A stretch of 58,860 bases of DNA from a virus. The position numbers were made by a program, and so were the translations under genes. The DNA lies in the IMG/VR virus record IMGVR_UViG_3300023181_000032, positions 1 to 58,860 of that record; one strand, given 5' to 3'. How positions within the stretch are numbered: the stretch's first letter is position 1; the number at the start of each line of letters is the position of its first letter. Shown piece after piece: positions 22,848-31,498 of the stretch. Below the pieces are notes generated by a model that was not told the DNA's origin, did no database searches, and saw only the letters and a list, made by a program, of their open reading frames with translations.

Positions 22848-22872
22848 TTGCAGATTGGCCACAGTCACAGAC
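22848..22872 (+). promoter_or_regulatory. 25-bp late element, copy 2
   Basis: TTGCAG at 22848 and ACAGTCACAGAC ending at 22872, the same spacing as in the other copies, with G for T in the CACATA block. It lies directly behind a terminator and 41 bases before the next gene. Confidence 0.6.
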
Positions 22873-22912
22873 CCTCGATCCTGTCATTCGACAATCACAT
22901 CAGGGGCATGAC

Positions 22913-23290
22913 ATGAGCTACGTAATCACAGACCAGCACGGCGGGCGCTACAGCAGTGACGAGCCACTTCCGCCACTGGAGACTCTGGAAGCATGGGCAG
23001 CCGCCTACCAGGAGCGAGAGCCGAACCGTAAGCAGCTTCCCGACTCGCTGTTCGACGGCACCGACACCAGTGAGGCGGCGAAACGTTTCGATGATGAATA
23101 TCAGCGAATCGGAACGGCTTCATACAAAGACCATCCGTCCATCAACTACATCCGGGACGACGGCATGCAGCTGCACGACGGCGAAATGATCGAATGTATG
23201 ACCCATTCGTTCGTGCGCGATCCGCAGTTCGATGACCAATTGAGCGAAGACCTGTACGAAGCAGCCAAGAAGCTTGGCCTCGTCGAGTAA
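22913..23290 (+). CDS. Hypothetical protein
   Basis: 125 residues from the ATG at 22913, with AGGGG upstream. Acidic, with a segment LPPLETLEAWAAAYQERE. It is flanked on both sides by terminators and late elements, so it forms a single-gene transcription unit, typical of an accessory insertion. No family. Confidence 0.65.
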   Translation: MSYVITDQHGGRYSSDEPLPPLETLEAWAAAYQEREPNRKQLPDSLFDGTDTSEAAKRFDDEYQRIGTASYKDHPSINYIRDDGMQLHDGEMIECMTHSFVRDPQFDDQLSEDLYEAAKKLGLVE

Positions 23291-23306
23291 TTCACCCTGC
23301 AGACAA

Positions 23307-23334
23307 GAGCCCGCCCACGCAGCGGGCTTTTTTA
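23307..23334 (+). terminator. Rho-independent terminator
   Basis: GCCCGC and GCGGGC flank a seven-base loop, with six T after. It ends the single-gene unit at 22913 and is followed at once by late element copy 3. Confidence 0.9.
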
Positions 23335-23340
23335 CGCCTG

Positions 23341-23365
23341 TTGCACTTCAAATCCAGTCACATAG
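23341..23365 (+). promoter_or_regulatory. 25-bp late element, copy 3
   Basis: TTGCAC at 23341, then the core CCAGTCACATAG ending at 23365. It stands between a terminator and the packaging/head gene block, 42 bases before its first ATG. Confidence 0.68.
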
Positions 23366-23406
23366 CGTTGCCCTTGTCATTTCGATAATCGAGATAGGGG
23401 CAGGGC

Positions 23407-23772
23407 ATGAGCGATTCAGCGATTGAGCAGGAAATCCAAGACAAGGGACTGACAGCACCGCGCATCACGCCGGGCGACGTCGAGCGAAACATCCGCAGCG
23501 AGTTCTATTTCACTGCCGGTGAAGGCGTGCTCGGTCAGAGTGCGATGGGGACCAAGCCTGCGGGCAATGCCGACAGCCTCAACCGACTGACCTTCTGCGT
23601 ACTGGTGCTGGCAAACGGCTTCACCGTCACCGGCGAAAGCGCATGTGTGACCAAGGCCAACTTCGACGCCGAGATTGGCAAAAAGGTAGCCCGCCAGAAC
23701 GCTATCACCAAGATTTGGCCGCTGATGGGCTACGAGCTTACCGAGCGTCTCGCCAGTCAGGCAGCCCAGTAA
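23407..23772 (+). CDS. Gp49-like phage protein
   Basis: 121 residues. The pattern ITPGDVERNIRSEFYFTAGEGV, then LTFCVLVLANGFTVTGESACV, and a C-terminal KVARQNAITKIWPLMGYEL is that of the phage Gp49/66 family, widespread in temperate phages and of unknown function. GGGGCAGGGC is upstream of the start. It is the first gene of the head block. Confidence 0.85.
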   Translation: MSDSAIEQEIQDKGLTAPRITPGDVERNIRSEFYFTAGEGVLGQSAMGTKPAGNADSLNRLTFCVLVLANGFTVTGESACVTKANFDAEIGKKVARQNAITKIWPLMGYELTERLASQAAQ

Positions 23773-23775
23773 CCC

Positions 23776-25314
23776 ATGTCAGCCGACGCCATGATCCAAA
23801 GGCTCATTGATGACGATGAGCTTTTCTGCAGAGTCGCGTTAAGGATTCGCACCAAGGAAGGCACTGTTGTTCCTTTCATCTGGAACGATGCTCAGCGAAT
23901 CCTGCACGCCGCTATCGAAAAGCAGAAGGCGGAAAAAGGTTGGGTGCGCGTGATCGTCCTCAAGGGCCGTCAGCAAGGCATAAGCACCTACGTTGCAGCC
24001 AGATTCTTCAAGAAGACGAGCCAGATCGGCGGCAAGCGTACGATGATCTTGACGCATCTTGACTCTGCCACGCAGAACCTTTTTGGCATGGCAAAGACCT
24101 TCCTCGAACAAAGCCCGGCCGTGGTCAAGCCGAAAGCCAAGTCCAACTCAAGCCACGAGCTGACCTTCTCGCAGAAGTCTGAGAGCGGCTACAAGGTCGC
24201 GACAGCAGGTAGCCCGGCCGCTGGCCGCTCCGGCACTATCCAATACCTGCACGCATCCGAAATGGCGTTCTATCCGAATGCTCAGCAAGTGATGGCGGGT
24301 CTTGGGCAGAGCCTCCCTCTGATCGAAGGAACGGAAGGCATTATCGAGTCCACTGCAAACGGACTGGGAAACCTGTTTCATGAGTATTGGGTGAAGGCAG
24401 AGGCCGGCGAGTCCGACTACCTGGCCGTCTTCATTCCTTGGTTTGCCGACAGCGGTTATCGCCGCAGCGACGTCACGTTCGAAATGTCCGACGAGGACTA
24501 CGAGTATCAGGATGCATACGGCCTTGATGAAGAGCAGATGGCCTGGCGCGCTGCAAAGATCGCGACTGACTTTGCAGGCGACCAGAACTGGTTCAACCAA
24601 GAATACCCAGCCACCGTAGACCTCGCATTCCAGCGCATTGGTCATAAGCCGCTGATCAACACCGTTAAGGTGTCATTGGCTCGTAAGCGTCCACTAAAGA
24701 ACGCTCAACGCATCGGTGCGCATATCGTCGGTCTCGACCCAGGCCGTGGCGGCGACCCATCTGTGTTCATCCACCGTCAAGGCCGCGTTGCTTGGGGGCT
24801 GGAGCGAAACAAATCTGCTGACACCATGAACGTGGCCGGCCAAGCGGCGCGGATGCTTCGCGAAGATACGACCATCCGCATGATGTTCATCGACATCGGC
24901 GGTATCGGCGCTGGCGTCTACGACCGACTCGTCGAGCTCGGCTTTGGCGATCGCGTGACAGCAGTGAACTTTGGTTCATCCGCCAGCGACCAGCGCAAGT
25001 ACTTCAACAAGCGCTGCGAAATGTGGGGCGAAATGGCCGAATGGATTCACGACGACATAACCCCCTGCATCCCTGATGACGACCGCCTGCACGGTGACCT
25101 CACATCTGCTCGCGGCGACCAGTACAGCAGCAATGGGCAGCTCAAGCTGGACAAGAAAGAAGAAATCAAAAAAGTCCTGCGCCGCTCACCAGATGACGGC
25201 GATGCCCTGGCCCTCACATTCGCAGAGCCGGTATCTGCTGACGACATCCACATAGATGACTGGAAGGCGAAGTTAATGCGCCGGAACGCTCGCAAATCAC
25301 CGATGAGTGCCTGA
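23776..25314 (+). CDS. Terminase large subunit
   Basis: 512 residues. The ATPase part has a Walker A-like KGRQQGIST near residues 63-71 and later strands (GTEGIIESTANG, about 190). The nuclease part begins at IVGLDPGRGGDPS (about 318), whose Asp would bind metal, followed by IDIGGIGAG. It is the packaging motor that pumps and cuts DNA. The length and motif order fit phage TerL proteins; the Walker motif is of the degenerate kind found in many of them. Confidence 0.93.
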   Translation: MSADAMIQRLIDDDELFCRVALRIRTKEGTVVPFIWNDAQRILHAAIEKQKAEKGWVRVIVLKGRQQGISTYVAARFFKKTSQIGGKRTMILTHLDSATQNLFGMAKTFLEQSPAVVKPKAKSNSSHELTFSQKSESGYKVATAGSPAAGRSGTIQYLHASEMAFYPNAQQVMAGLGQSLPLIEGTEGIIESTANGLGNLFHEYWVKAEAGESDYLAVFIPWFADSGYRRSDVTFEMSDEDYEYQDAYGLDEEQMAWRAAKIATDFAGDQNWFNQEYPATVDLAFQRIGHKPLINTVKVSLARKRPLKNAQRIGAHIVGLDPGRGGDPSVFIHRQGRVAWGLERNKSADTMNVAGQAARMLREDTTIRMMFIDIGGIGAGVYDRLVELGFGDRVTAVNFGSSASDQRKYFNKRCEMWGEMAEWIHDDITPCIPDDDRLHGDLTSARGDQYSSNGQLKLDKKEEIKKVLRRSPDDGDALALTFAEPVSADDIHIDDWKAKLMRRNARKSPMSA

Positions 25315-25315
25315 C

Positions 25316-27493
25316 ATGGCTGAAGCTTCCGACAAGCAAAAAGCGACCGACAACTGGGCGCGCTACGAATACGGCCTGAATCGTGGCCATCGCAGCTACG
25401 TGGATAAGGCTCGCGAGTGCGAGGACTACTACCTGGGCGGTGGCTGTCAGTGGAAGGCTGCAGACGTTGCGATCCTGGCCGATGCCGGGCGTCCTGCGCT
25501 TGAATTCAACCAGATCAAGAACAAGATCAACGCTGCAGTGGGCTACCAGATTGGCAACCGCATGGATATCGGCTTTCGTCCGCGCGCCGGTGCAGCAGAT
25601 GCCGAGACGGCCAGCACCTTGTCGAAGCTCGCCATGCAGATCGCTGACAACAATCAGCTGCACTTCAAAGAGACGCAGGTGTTCAGCGACGGCGTGATCC
25701 AGCAACGCGGGTATTTCGACATCCGCATGAGCTACGCCGACACGATCCTGGGCGAGGTCAAGATTGATCTGCTCGACCCGATGGACGTCATTCCCGACCC
25801 TGACGCCAACAGCTACGACCCTGACGATTGGGCAGACGTCACCATCACTCGGCTGCTGACCCAGATCGAAATCGAGATGCTGCACGGCAGCAAGACGGCT
25901 AAAACCCTCGACGACGAAGACAATTCGGGCGACACCTTCCTGCCTGTGGTTGACGACATCGAGCGCGCAACCTTTGGCGAGTCAGACACGTTGTTTCCTG
26001 AATTCTACGGCGACGATGAGGACGACAAGTCCACTAAACGCTATCGCATCATCGATCGTCAGTTCTGGCAGATGGATGTCGCCGACGTGATCATCACTGC
26101 GACCGGTGACATTCGTCTGGTCGAGGATGTGAACCCAAACGCCGTTGAGGACATGATCAAGGCCGGCGGAATCAAGCAGAAGCGTAAAGTACGGCGCGTT
26201 CGCTGGTTGATCACCACCAAGGACAAGGTGCTACACGACGACTGGTCGCCGTTCAATCACTTCACCGTCGTTCCATTCTTCCCGACATTTCGTCGCGGCA
26301 AGACTCGCGGCCTGGTGGATGACGCAATCGGCCCGCAACAACTGCTGAACAAGTCAATGAGCCAGTTCCTGCACATCATCAACACCACGGCCAACAGTGG
26401 CTGGGTGACGGTGGCGGGCACGCTCACCAACATGGATGACGGCGAGCTTGCTGATCGAGGCGCAGAAACCGGCCTGCATCTGGTGATTAAGTCAGGTACA
26501 AAGACCGAGGACCGCCCGCAGAAAATCCAGCCGAACCAGGTGCCAACAGGTTTCGACCGAATCATCGACCGCGCTACGGCGCTGTTGGAGAACGCGACCG
26601 GCGTGAACGAATCGATGTCGGGCAACCAAGGCAATGAAGTGTCGGGTATCGCTATCCAGACGCGCCAGTTCGCCGCTCAGCAGCAGTTGGCCGTTCCGCT
26701 CGACAACCTTGCCCGGACCAGAGGAATGCTCGCCACACGCATCCTTGAGCTGATCCAGATGTATTACGACCAGCCACGTATTCTTCGCATTACCGAGTCC
26801 GACCCATCCGGCAAAGAAACGACCACTGAGATTCCGTTGAACTGGCCGCAGGCTGACTCACGCATCCTCAACGACCTGACCATCGGCGAATACGATGTCG
26901 TCGTCACCGAAGCTCCAGCCCAGATCACTTTCGAGAATAGCCAGTTCCTGCAAGCCATCGAACTGAACGAGAAGGGCGCGAACATTCCATGGCCCTTCAT
27001 CATCGGCTATTCGAACCTTGCCAATAAGCAGGAAATCGTCGACGCGATGTCGCAGCAGCCCGCCGCGCCCGTTGACCCGACATTGCAGGCCAAAGCCGAC
27101 CTTCTTGCCGCCCAGACTCAGAAGGCCCAGGCCGACGCCAGTCGTTCGCAAGTCGATGCCGCCAAATCGCAAGCCAGCCTGGATCTACTCAAAGCGCAGA
27201 CCGACGACACCCGGGCAGACACGGTCGCCAAGTCCGTCACCGCGCAGTTCAGCGCCATCCAGACCGCCGCCACCATTGCGCAGACGCCGGCCACCGCCAG
27301 CCTTGCCGATGCACTGCTGCTGTCCGCTGGCTACGTCGATCACAACGCTGCGCCGATCGTGCCTGAGTACGTCGGCACCGCCTTGGGCGCTATCGATCTA
27401 CCCAAGAACACGAATCCCCTCACACCAGCAAGCCCTGCCGTAGGCCTGGACGCTGGTATCGAAACCCCGCGCATTGAAGGAGCACCTGCATGA
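25316..27493 (+). CDS. Portal protein, P22 type
   Basis: 725 residues from the ATG at 25316. The GTG three codons earlier is less likely. The segments ARECEDYYLGGGCQW, IKNKINAAVGYQIGNRMDI, DPDANSYDPDDW and QQLLNKSMSQFLHIINTTANSGW are those of P22-like portals. The C-terminal 150 residues are an alanine/glutamine-rich coiled coil, corresponding to the long barrel helices of P22 gp1. It forms the dodecameric DNA entry ring and receives the adaptor encoded at 30848. Confidence 0.93.
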   Translation: MAEASDKQKATDNWARYEYGLNRGHRSYVDKARECEDYYLGGGCQWKAADVAILADAGRPALEFNQIKNKINAAVGYQIGNRMDIGFRPRAGAADAETASTLSKLAMQIADNNQLHFKETQVFSDGVIQQRGYFDIRMSYADTILGEVKIDLLDPMDVIPDPDANSYDPDDWADVTITRLLTQIEIEMLHGSKTAKTLDDEDNSGDTFLPVVDDIERATFGESDTLFPEFYGDDEDDKSTKRYRIIDRQFWQMDVADVIITATGDIRLVEDVNPNAVEDMIKAGGIKQKRKVRRVRWLITTKDKVLHDDWSPFNHFTVVPFFPTFRRGKTRGLVDDAIGPQQLLNKSMSQFLHIINTTANSGWVTVAGTLTNMDDGELADRGAETGLHLVIKSGTKTEDRPQKIQPNQVPTGFDRIIDRATALLENATGVNESMSGNQGNEVSGIAIQTRQFAAQQQLAVPLDNLARTRGMLATRILELIQMYYDQPRILRITESDPSGKETTTEIPLNWPQADSRILNDLTIGEYDVVVTEAPAQITFENSQFLQAIELNEKGANIPWPFIIGYSNLANKQEIVDAMSQQPAAPVDPTLQAKADLLAAQTQKAQADASRSQVDAAKSQASLDLLKAQTDDTRADTVAKSVTAQFSAIQTAATIAQTPATASLADALLLSAGYVDHNAAPIVPEYVGTALGAIDLPKNTNPLTPASPAVGLDAGIETPRIEGAPA

Positions 27494-27651
27494 GTAAGTC
27501 GGAAGTAGAGATTGACCAAAAGTGGAAGGTCGAGCAGGACCTTCGTTCGCTGGTTGAGGCCGCTGAAATCAATAAAGACCCAAAACGTCTAGCTGCTGTG
27601 AAAGCACTGGCCAAAGAGAAAACCGCCGAACTGGCGAAGATCACCAAGTAA
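27490..27651 (+). CDS. 53-residue helical protein between portal and scaffold
   Basis: The ATG overlaps the portal stop (ATGA). The product is entirely helical and lysine/glutamate-rich (MSKSEVEIDQKWKVEQDLRS). Small genes here are common between portal and scaffold; a head-assembly helper is possible. No family. Confidence 0.7.
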   Translation: MSKSEVEIDQKWKVEQDLRSLVEAAEINKDPKRLAAVKALAKEKTAELAKITK

Positions 27652-27674
27652 TCACGAATACCCAGGGGCAGACC

Positions 27675-28637
27675 ATGAGCAAAGCAGAAGCAGTACAAGA
27701 ATCGCAGGAAGACATCGATGCACGCCTGGCCGAAGAGGCAGCGCTGAGCGGTGAAGACTACACACCACCAGAAGATACGAAGGCGGATGTGCCGGCCGCC
27801 TCTACATCCAAGCTGACCGATGCGGGTGCTGACGTCGATGCTGAGGCTGCCAAGGCAAAGCCGGAGTACGACGCCGACACCCTGGCCGCCATCGCGGGTG
27901 ACGACAAGCCGAAGACTGTCCCTCACTCACGCTTCAACGAGGTGAATGAAGAGGCGAAGCTTCACCGCGCCCGGGTCCTGGCGCTGGAAGAAGAGCTGGC
28001 CCGCATGAAGGGGGCAGCGCCGGTCGCTCCAAAGAAAGAAGAGGCACCGGTAGCCGCATACGATTTCGATGACGCAGAAGACCGCTACGCCTCTGCGTTG
28101 CTGGATGGCGAGAGTGCCAAGGCGAAAGAAATTCGCCGGGAAATCCGAGCCCGGGAGCAGGAAGCTGCGGACAAGCGTGCGGAGGAGCTGGCCGACCGTC
28201 GCTACAAGACCAACAAGGCGGCCGATGATGCGCAGCGCACCAAGCTGGAGTTCGATGTCGAGCTGAACAAGGCCTACGCCGCATTCCCGTTCCTCAACGC
28301 TGAGAGCGTCGACAAGAATCAGGACGCCATCGACGAGGTTCTGGTCTGGCAGCAATCGTTCCTGAGCAAGGGTGGCACCGCAGCCGAGGCTCTGGCCGCA
28401 GCCGTCAAGAAGATCGCGCCGCGCTTCGTCAAGGCAGCAGATGAACCGGCTCCGGCAGCCGCAGCAGCGCCAAAGCCTGACCTTCAAAAAGGTATCGACC
28501 GTGCCGCCCGTGTCCCTGAGAAGCCTCAAGGCCTGGGCGCGCGCGCATCGACATTGGATGTCAGCAAGATGAGCGGCAAGGATCTGAAAGCGCTGTCTGC
28601 CGAGGACGAAGCCAGTCTGGCGGGCGACATTGTTTAG
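27675..28637 (+). CDS. Scaffolding protein
   Basis: 320 residues, acidic, low in aromatic residues, and rich in A, E, D and K with a long helical middle (about 85-200). A disordered N-terminus and a short C-terminal segment (LGARASTLDVSKMSGKDLKAL) follow. That build, and the position between portal and major capsid genes, are typical of P22-type scaffolds, whose C-terminal helices bind the capsid protein. AGGGG stands upstream. Confidence 0.85.
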   Translation: MSKAEAVQESQEDIDARLAEEAALSGEDYTPPEDTKADVPAASTSKLTDAGADVDAEAAKAKPEYDADTLAAIAGDDKPKTVPHSRFNEVNEEAKLHRARVLALEEELARMKGAAPVAPKKEEAPVAAYDFDDAEDRYASALLDGESAKAKEIRREIRAREQEAADKRAEELADRRYKTNKAADDAQRTKLEFDVELNKAYAAFPFLNAESVDKNQDAIDEVLVWQQSFLSKGGTAAEALAAAVKKIAPRFVKAADEPAPAAAAAPKPDLQKGIDRAARVPEKPQGLGARASTLDVSKMSGKDLKALSAEDEASLAGDIV

Positions 28638-28662
28638 TTGACGGACCGATCCAGTCACATAA
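28638..28662 (+). promoter_or_regulatory. 25-bp late element, copy 4
   Basis: TTGACG at 28638, then CCAGTCACATAA ending at 28662, immediately after the scaffold stop. It precedes the capsid gene by an unusually long leader of 212 bases, which may serve high-level capsid expression. Confidence 0.68.
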
Positions 28663-28693
28663 GTTCGTAGTCGTTGGGCCAAGGGGCAAGGAC

Positions 28694-28719
28694 GTCATCC
28701 AGCTTATTCAGTGGATGAC
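28694..28719 (+). other. Hairpin in the capsid leader
   Basis: GTCATCCA and TGGATGAC flank a ten-base loop. CCTTTCCCTC follows, without a T run, so it is not a standard terminator. It lies 155 bases before the capsid start and may stabilise the message. Confidence 0.45.
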
Positions 28720-28873
28720 CTTTCCCTCTCAACTCGCTCACCGAGTCACGGTGTCTCTCGCCAGCAGGGCGTAAAGCTGACCCGTTTCAAGCGCATCAGG
28801 AGCGCTCAAACCTGTCCTCGCGAGGGTGGCGACATACCCAGAACCACAAAGCCACCTTTATAGGAATGCCCTC

Positions 28874-29992
28874 ATGGCAACTACCAACTTTGCTGCGTTG
28901 CAGCCGCAACAAAAAGTCTTCTGGTCGAAAAAGACCTGGGAAGCAGCTCGCGACGACATGTTCGTCAACAAATTTCTGGGCGACGGCGAATCCGCAATCA
29001 TCCAGCACATCACCGAACTGACAAAAACCGAAAAGGGCACTCAGGTCATCATGAACCTGGTGGCCGATCTGGTCGGCGACGGCGTGACCGGTGACAACTG
29101 GCGCGAAGGCAACGAAGAAGAAATGCAGGCGTACTTCCAGGAGATTCAGATTGACCTGATCTCCAACGCAGTGCGCAGCAAAGGCAAGCTGGCCGAGCAG
29201 AAGTCGGTAATCGATTTCCGCCGGATGGCTCGCGGTCGTCTCTCCAACTGGCTGGCCCAGCGTGTTGATGAGCTGGCAATCCTGACCCTGTCGGGCATCG
29301 CCTACAACTTCAACACCGACGGTTCGGCCCGTGTCGGTTCCGCCTTCCCAGGTCTGGCTTTTGCCGCCGACGTGAGTGCCCCCTCATCGAAACGGTATCT
29401 GACCTGGGACGGCTCTAACTTGATCGCTGGCAGCACTGCCGCGATTGCCGCTACCGGTGTTCCGAAATACAAGATGATCGTGGACCTTATCGCTTACGCG
29501 AAGTCGCACCACGTTCGCCCTGTGACCGCCAACGGCAAAGAGTACTTCGTGCTGCTGGTCCAGCCCGGCACCCTGGCGGCCCTGAAAATGGATCCGCTGT
29601 GGCAGAACGGCCTGACTAACGCCGGTGTTCGCGGCGACAACAACCCATGGTTCACCGGTGCAACCATCACCGTGGACGGCGCAATCATCCAGGAATCGAA
29701 CAAGGTCTACACCACCTTGGGCGCTCCTGCCGGCCAGAAATGGGGCGCGGGCGGCAACATCAACGGCACCCGCACTTTGCTGCTGGGCGCCCAAGCACTG
29801 GGCTTCGCTGACATTGAGCAGGGCGGCGCGGGCTGGGTCGAGAAGCTCTTCAACTATGACACCCAGATGGGCGTCTCGCTGGACCGCTTCATCGGCTTCA
29901 AAAAACCTCAGTTCTACAGCATCTACGACAAGTCGGTTCAAGACTTCGGCGTGATCGCTGTCGACCACTATCTGCCGAACTCGGGCGCGTAA
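28874..29992 (+). CDS. Major capsid protein (DUF4043/N4-gp56 type)
   Basis: 372 residues from the ATG at 28874, which has AGGA upstream; the GTG 16 codons earlier lacks one. Motifs such as VFWSKKTWEAARDD, QHITELTKTEKGTQVIMNL, WREGNEEEMQAYFQ and DFRRMARGRLSNWLAQRVDELAI match the capsid family I know as DUF4043 or N4-gp56, an HK97-fold major capsid protein. Position after the scaffold and high expression signals agree. Confidence 0.9.
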   Translation: MATTNFAALQPQQKVFWSKKTWEAARDDMFVNKFLGDGESAIIQHITELTKTEKGTQVIMNLVADLVGDGVTGDNWREGNEEEMQAYFQEIQIDLISNAVRSKGKLAEQKSVIDFRRMARGRLSNWLAQRVDELAILTLSGIAYNFNTDGSARVGSAFPGLAFAADVSAPSSKRYLTWDGSNLIAGSTAAIAATGVPKYKMIVDLIAYAKSHHVRPVTANGKEYFVLLVQPGTLAALKMDPLWQNGLTNAGVRGDNNPWFTGATITVDGAIIQESNKVYTTLGAPAGQKWGAGGNINGTRTLLLGAQALGFADIEQGGAGWVEKLFNYDTQMGVSLDRFIGFKKPQFYSIYDKSVQDFGVIAVDHYLPNSGA

Positions 29993-30001
29993 GGAGTCCT
30001 C

Positions 30002-30394
30002 ATGAACTACTTCCACTATGACCACCAGTGGCCGCTCGTTGGCTACAACGAAATGCTCTCCACTGACTTCGCCACCGATGCGGTGCAGAACGTTGTTGTG
30101 TTGCCTGAGGGCTCTCTGGTTATCCGCGCATTCGTGTTGGTGACTACGCCTTACAACTCAGCAACCACCGCAACTCTGAGCGTTGGCGACGCCGCCACAC
30201 CTGCCCGTTACGGCGCCGGTATCGACCTGAAAACCACTGGCATCAAGCAATTGACGCCAACCGGTTACATCACTCCAGGCCAAGGCCCGGTAACTGTGAC
30301 CTTCGCTCAAACCGGCGCTGCTGCAACTGCCGGTGCTGCTCGCGTCTACGTCGAGTATGTCGTCGAGCGTAAAGGCGACGAAATCTCCGAGTAA
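30002..30394 (+). CDS. Probable head decoration or structural protein
   Basis: 130 residues, beta-rich, threonine- and alanine-rich (TPYNSATTATLSVGDAATPARYGAG). It has AAGGAG before the start and follows the capsid gene by ten bases. Small beta proteins here are often decoration proteins, but no family is recognised. Confidence 0.68.
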   Translation: MNYFHYDHQWPLVGYNEMLSTDFATDAVQNVVVLPEGSLVIRAFVLVTTPYNSATTATLSVGDAATPARYGAGIDLKTTGIKQLTPTGYITPGQGPVTVTFAQTGAAATAGAARVYVEYVVERKGDEISE

Positions 30395-30402
30395 CAAAGC
30401 CG

Positions 30403-30420
30403 CCCCGGTTCCGGCCGGGG
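30403..30420 (+). other. GC-rich intercistronic hairpin
   Basis: CCCCGG and CCGGGG flank TTCCGG, 9 bases after the stop of the structural gene. No T run follows. Hairpins here commonly protect the abundant capsid message from 3' decay. Confidence 0.55.
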
Positions 30421-30448
30421 CATCTCAACATGTGAAGGGGCAATAATC

Positions 30449-30844
30449 ATGGCTGAAGCACTACGTATCCTCCCGCCGAAAGGCCAAGAATCATTTCCAG
30501 TTTTCCTGCCGTCAGGGCACAGCATTCGCGTCTATCAGGTCGATCCTGAGGATCAAAAAACCGGGAGCGTCATCCCGAGCAAATACCACAAGCACGCCCT
30601 TAAGGCTGGCTGCATCTATGTGGGCACTGAGTACGAAGGCGAAGAGGACGACGATCAGTCTGGCTCTGAGAACGGCGCGCTGATCATCAAAGGCATCGAA
30701 GCAATCGTCGAGCGTGACGAAGCTGACGACCTGGATGCGACCGGCCGCCCAACCTTGAAGGCCCTGAAAGCTCAGGTCGGCTTCAACGTAACCCGCGCTC
30801 AAGCAAATGATGCCTGGGATCACTTCCAAGACTCACTGGCATAA
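30449..30844 (+). CDS. Hypothetical head-region protein
   Basis: 131 residues. The N-terminal part is beta-like (FPVFLPSGHSIRVYQVDPE), then an acidic centre (EGEEDDDQSGSE) and a helical C-terminus (RAQANDAWDHFQDSL). It lies between decoration and adaptor genes. A head-completion or assembly role is possible from its position only. Confidence 0.65.
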   Translation: MAEALRILPPKGQESFPVFLPSGHSIRVYQVDPEDQKTGSVIPSKYHKHALKAGCIYVGTEYEGEEDDDQSGSENGALIIKGIEAIVERDEADDLDATGRPTLKALKAQVGFNVTRAQANDAWDHFQDSLA

Positions 30845-30847
30845 CCC

Positions 30848-31498
30848 ATGGCCTACGAAACCGTCGAAGCCCTCATCAAAGCCTTCCGTGAAGACGAGAA
30901 GGACAACGTGCAGCCGTATTTCTGGTCAGACAGCCAGCTGGTGCGCTGGACGAATGAGGGCTTGGCGGAGTTCGCCGACGAGTCTAAGAGCTTCTACGAC
31001 GAAGACAGCGATGTCACCCTGATTCAATACGGAGTCGGTGAAGACCGGTTCCAGCTTGATCCCTGCATCATTGATGTCGTCGATGCCTGGCTCGATGGCA
31101 GCCCGTCCTGCCGCCTTCAGCGCTGCCGCGACGGATATCGCGGCAGCTACTGGATGGCATATGGCGGCTGCGGCTCGCACTTCCATTTCAATCCGGTCGG
31201 TATTCTCAAGCTGCATCCGAAACCGACGGCTGCTGGCGAAATCCGCCTGCAGGTCATTCGCCGCCCGGTCAAAGAGCTCGAAAAGTGCGACAAGATCCCG
31301 GACATGCTGCCAAGTGATCGCCGTCACCTGCTGCTGTACCTGGCCTATAAGGCCTACAACGTCAGCGACGCCGAAACCTTTGACAAGGCCAAGTCCAGCA
31401 ACCGTTATGCCGAATTCCTGGTCAGGTGCCAAACCGCGCTTGAAGCCTCGATCCTGCGCCGCGGTGCCTGCACACGCCAGATCCGGAGTAATTGGTGA
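30848..31498 (+). CDS. Head-to-tail adaptor, P22 gp4-like
   Basis: 216 residues. The start ETVEALIKAFREDEKDN and FWSDSQLVRWTNEGLAEFADES are the opening helices of gp4-type adaptors (DUF6682-like). RRHLLLYLAYKAYNVSDAETFDKAKSS near residue 165 is the C-terminal helix pair. A dodecamer of this protein would bind under the portal and take the tail hub. It overlaps the next tail gene by one base. Confidence 0.82.
   Translation: MAYETVEALIKAFREDEKDNVQPYFWSDSQLVRWTNEGLAEFADESKSFYDEDSDVTLIQYGVGEDRFQLDPCIIDVVDAWLDGSPSCRLQRCRDGYRGSYWMAYGGCGSHFHFNPVGILKLHPKPTAAGEIRLQVIRRPVKELEKCDKIPDMLPSDRRHLLLYLAYKAYNVSDAETFDKAKSSNRYAEFLVRCQTALEASILRRGACTRQIRSNW

Noticed and set aside
28694-28719. Terminator ahead of the capsid gene
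   Set aside because: Good stem, but the following bases are CTTTCCCTC without a T run, and it would cut off the most needed late gene.
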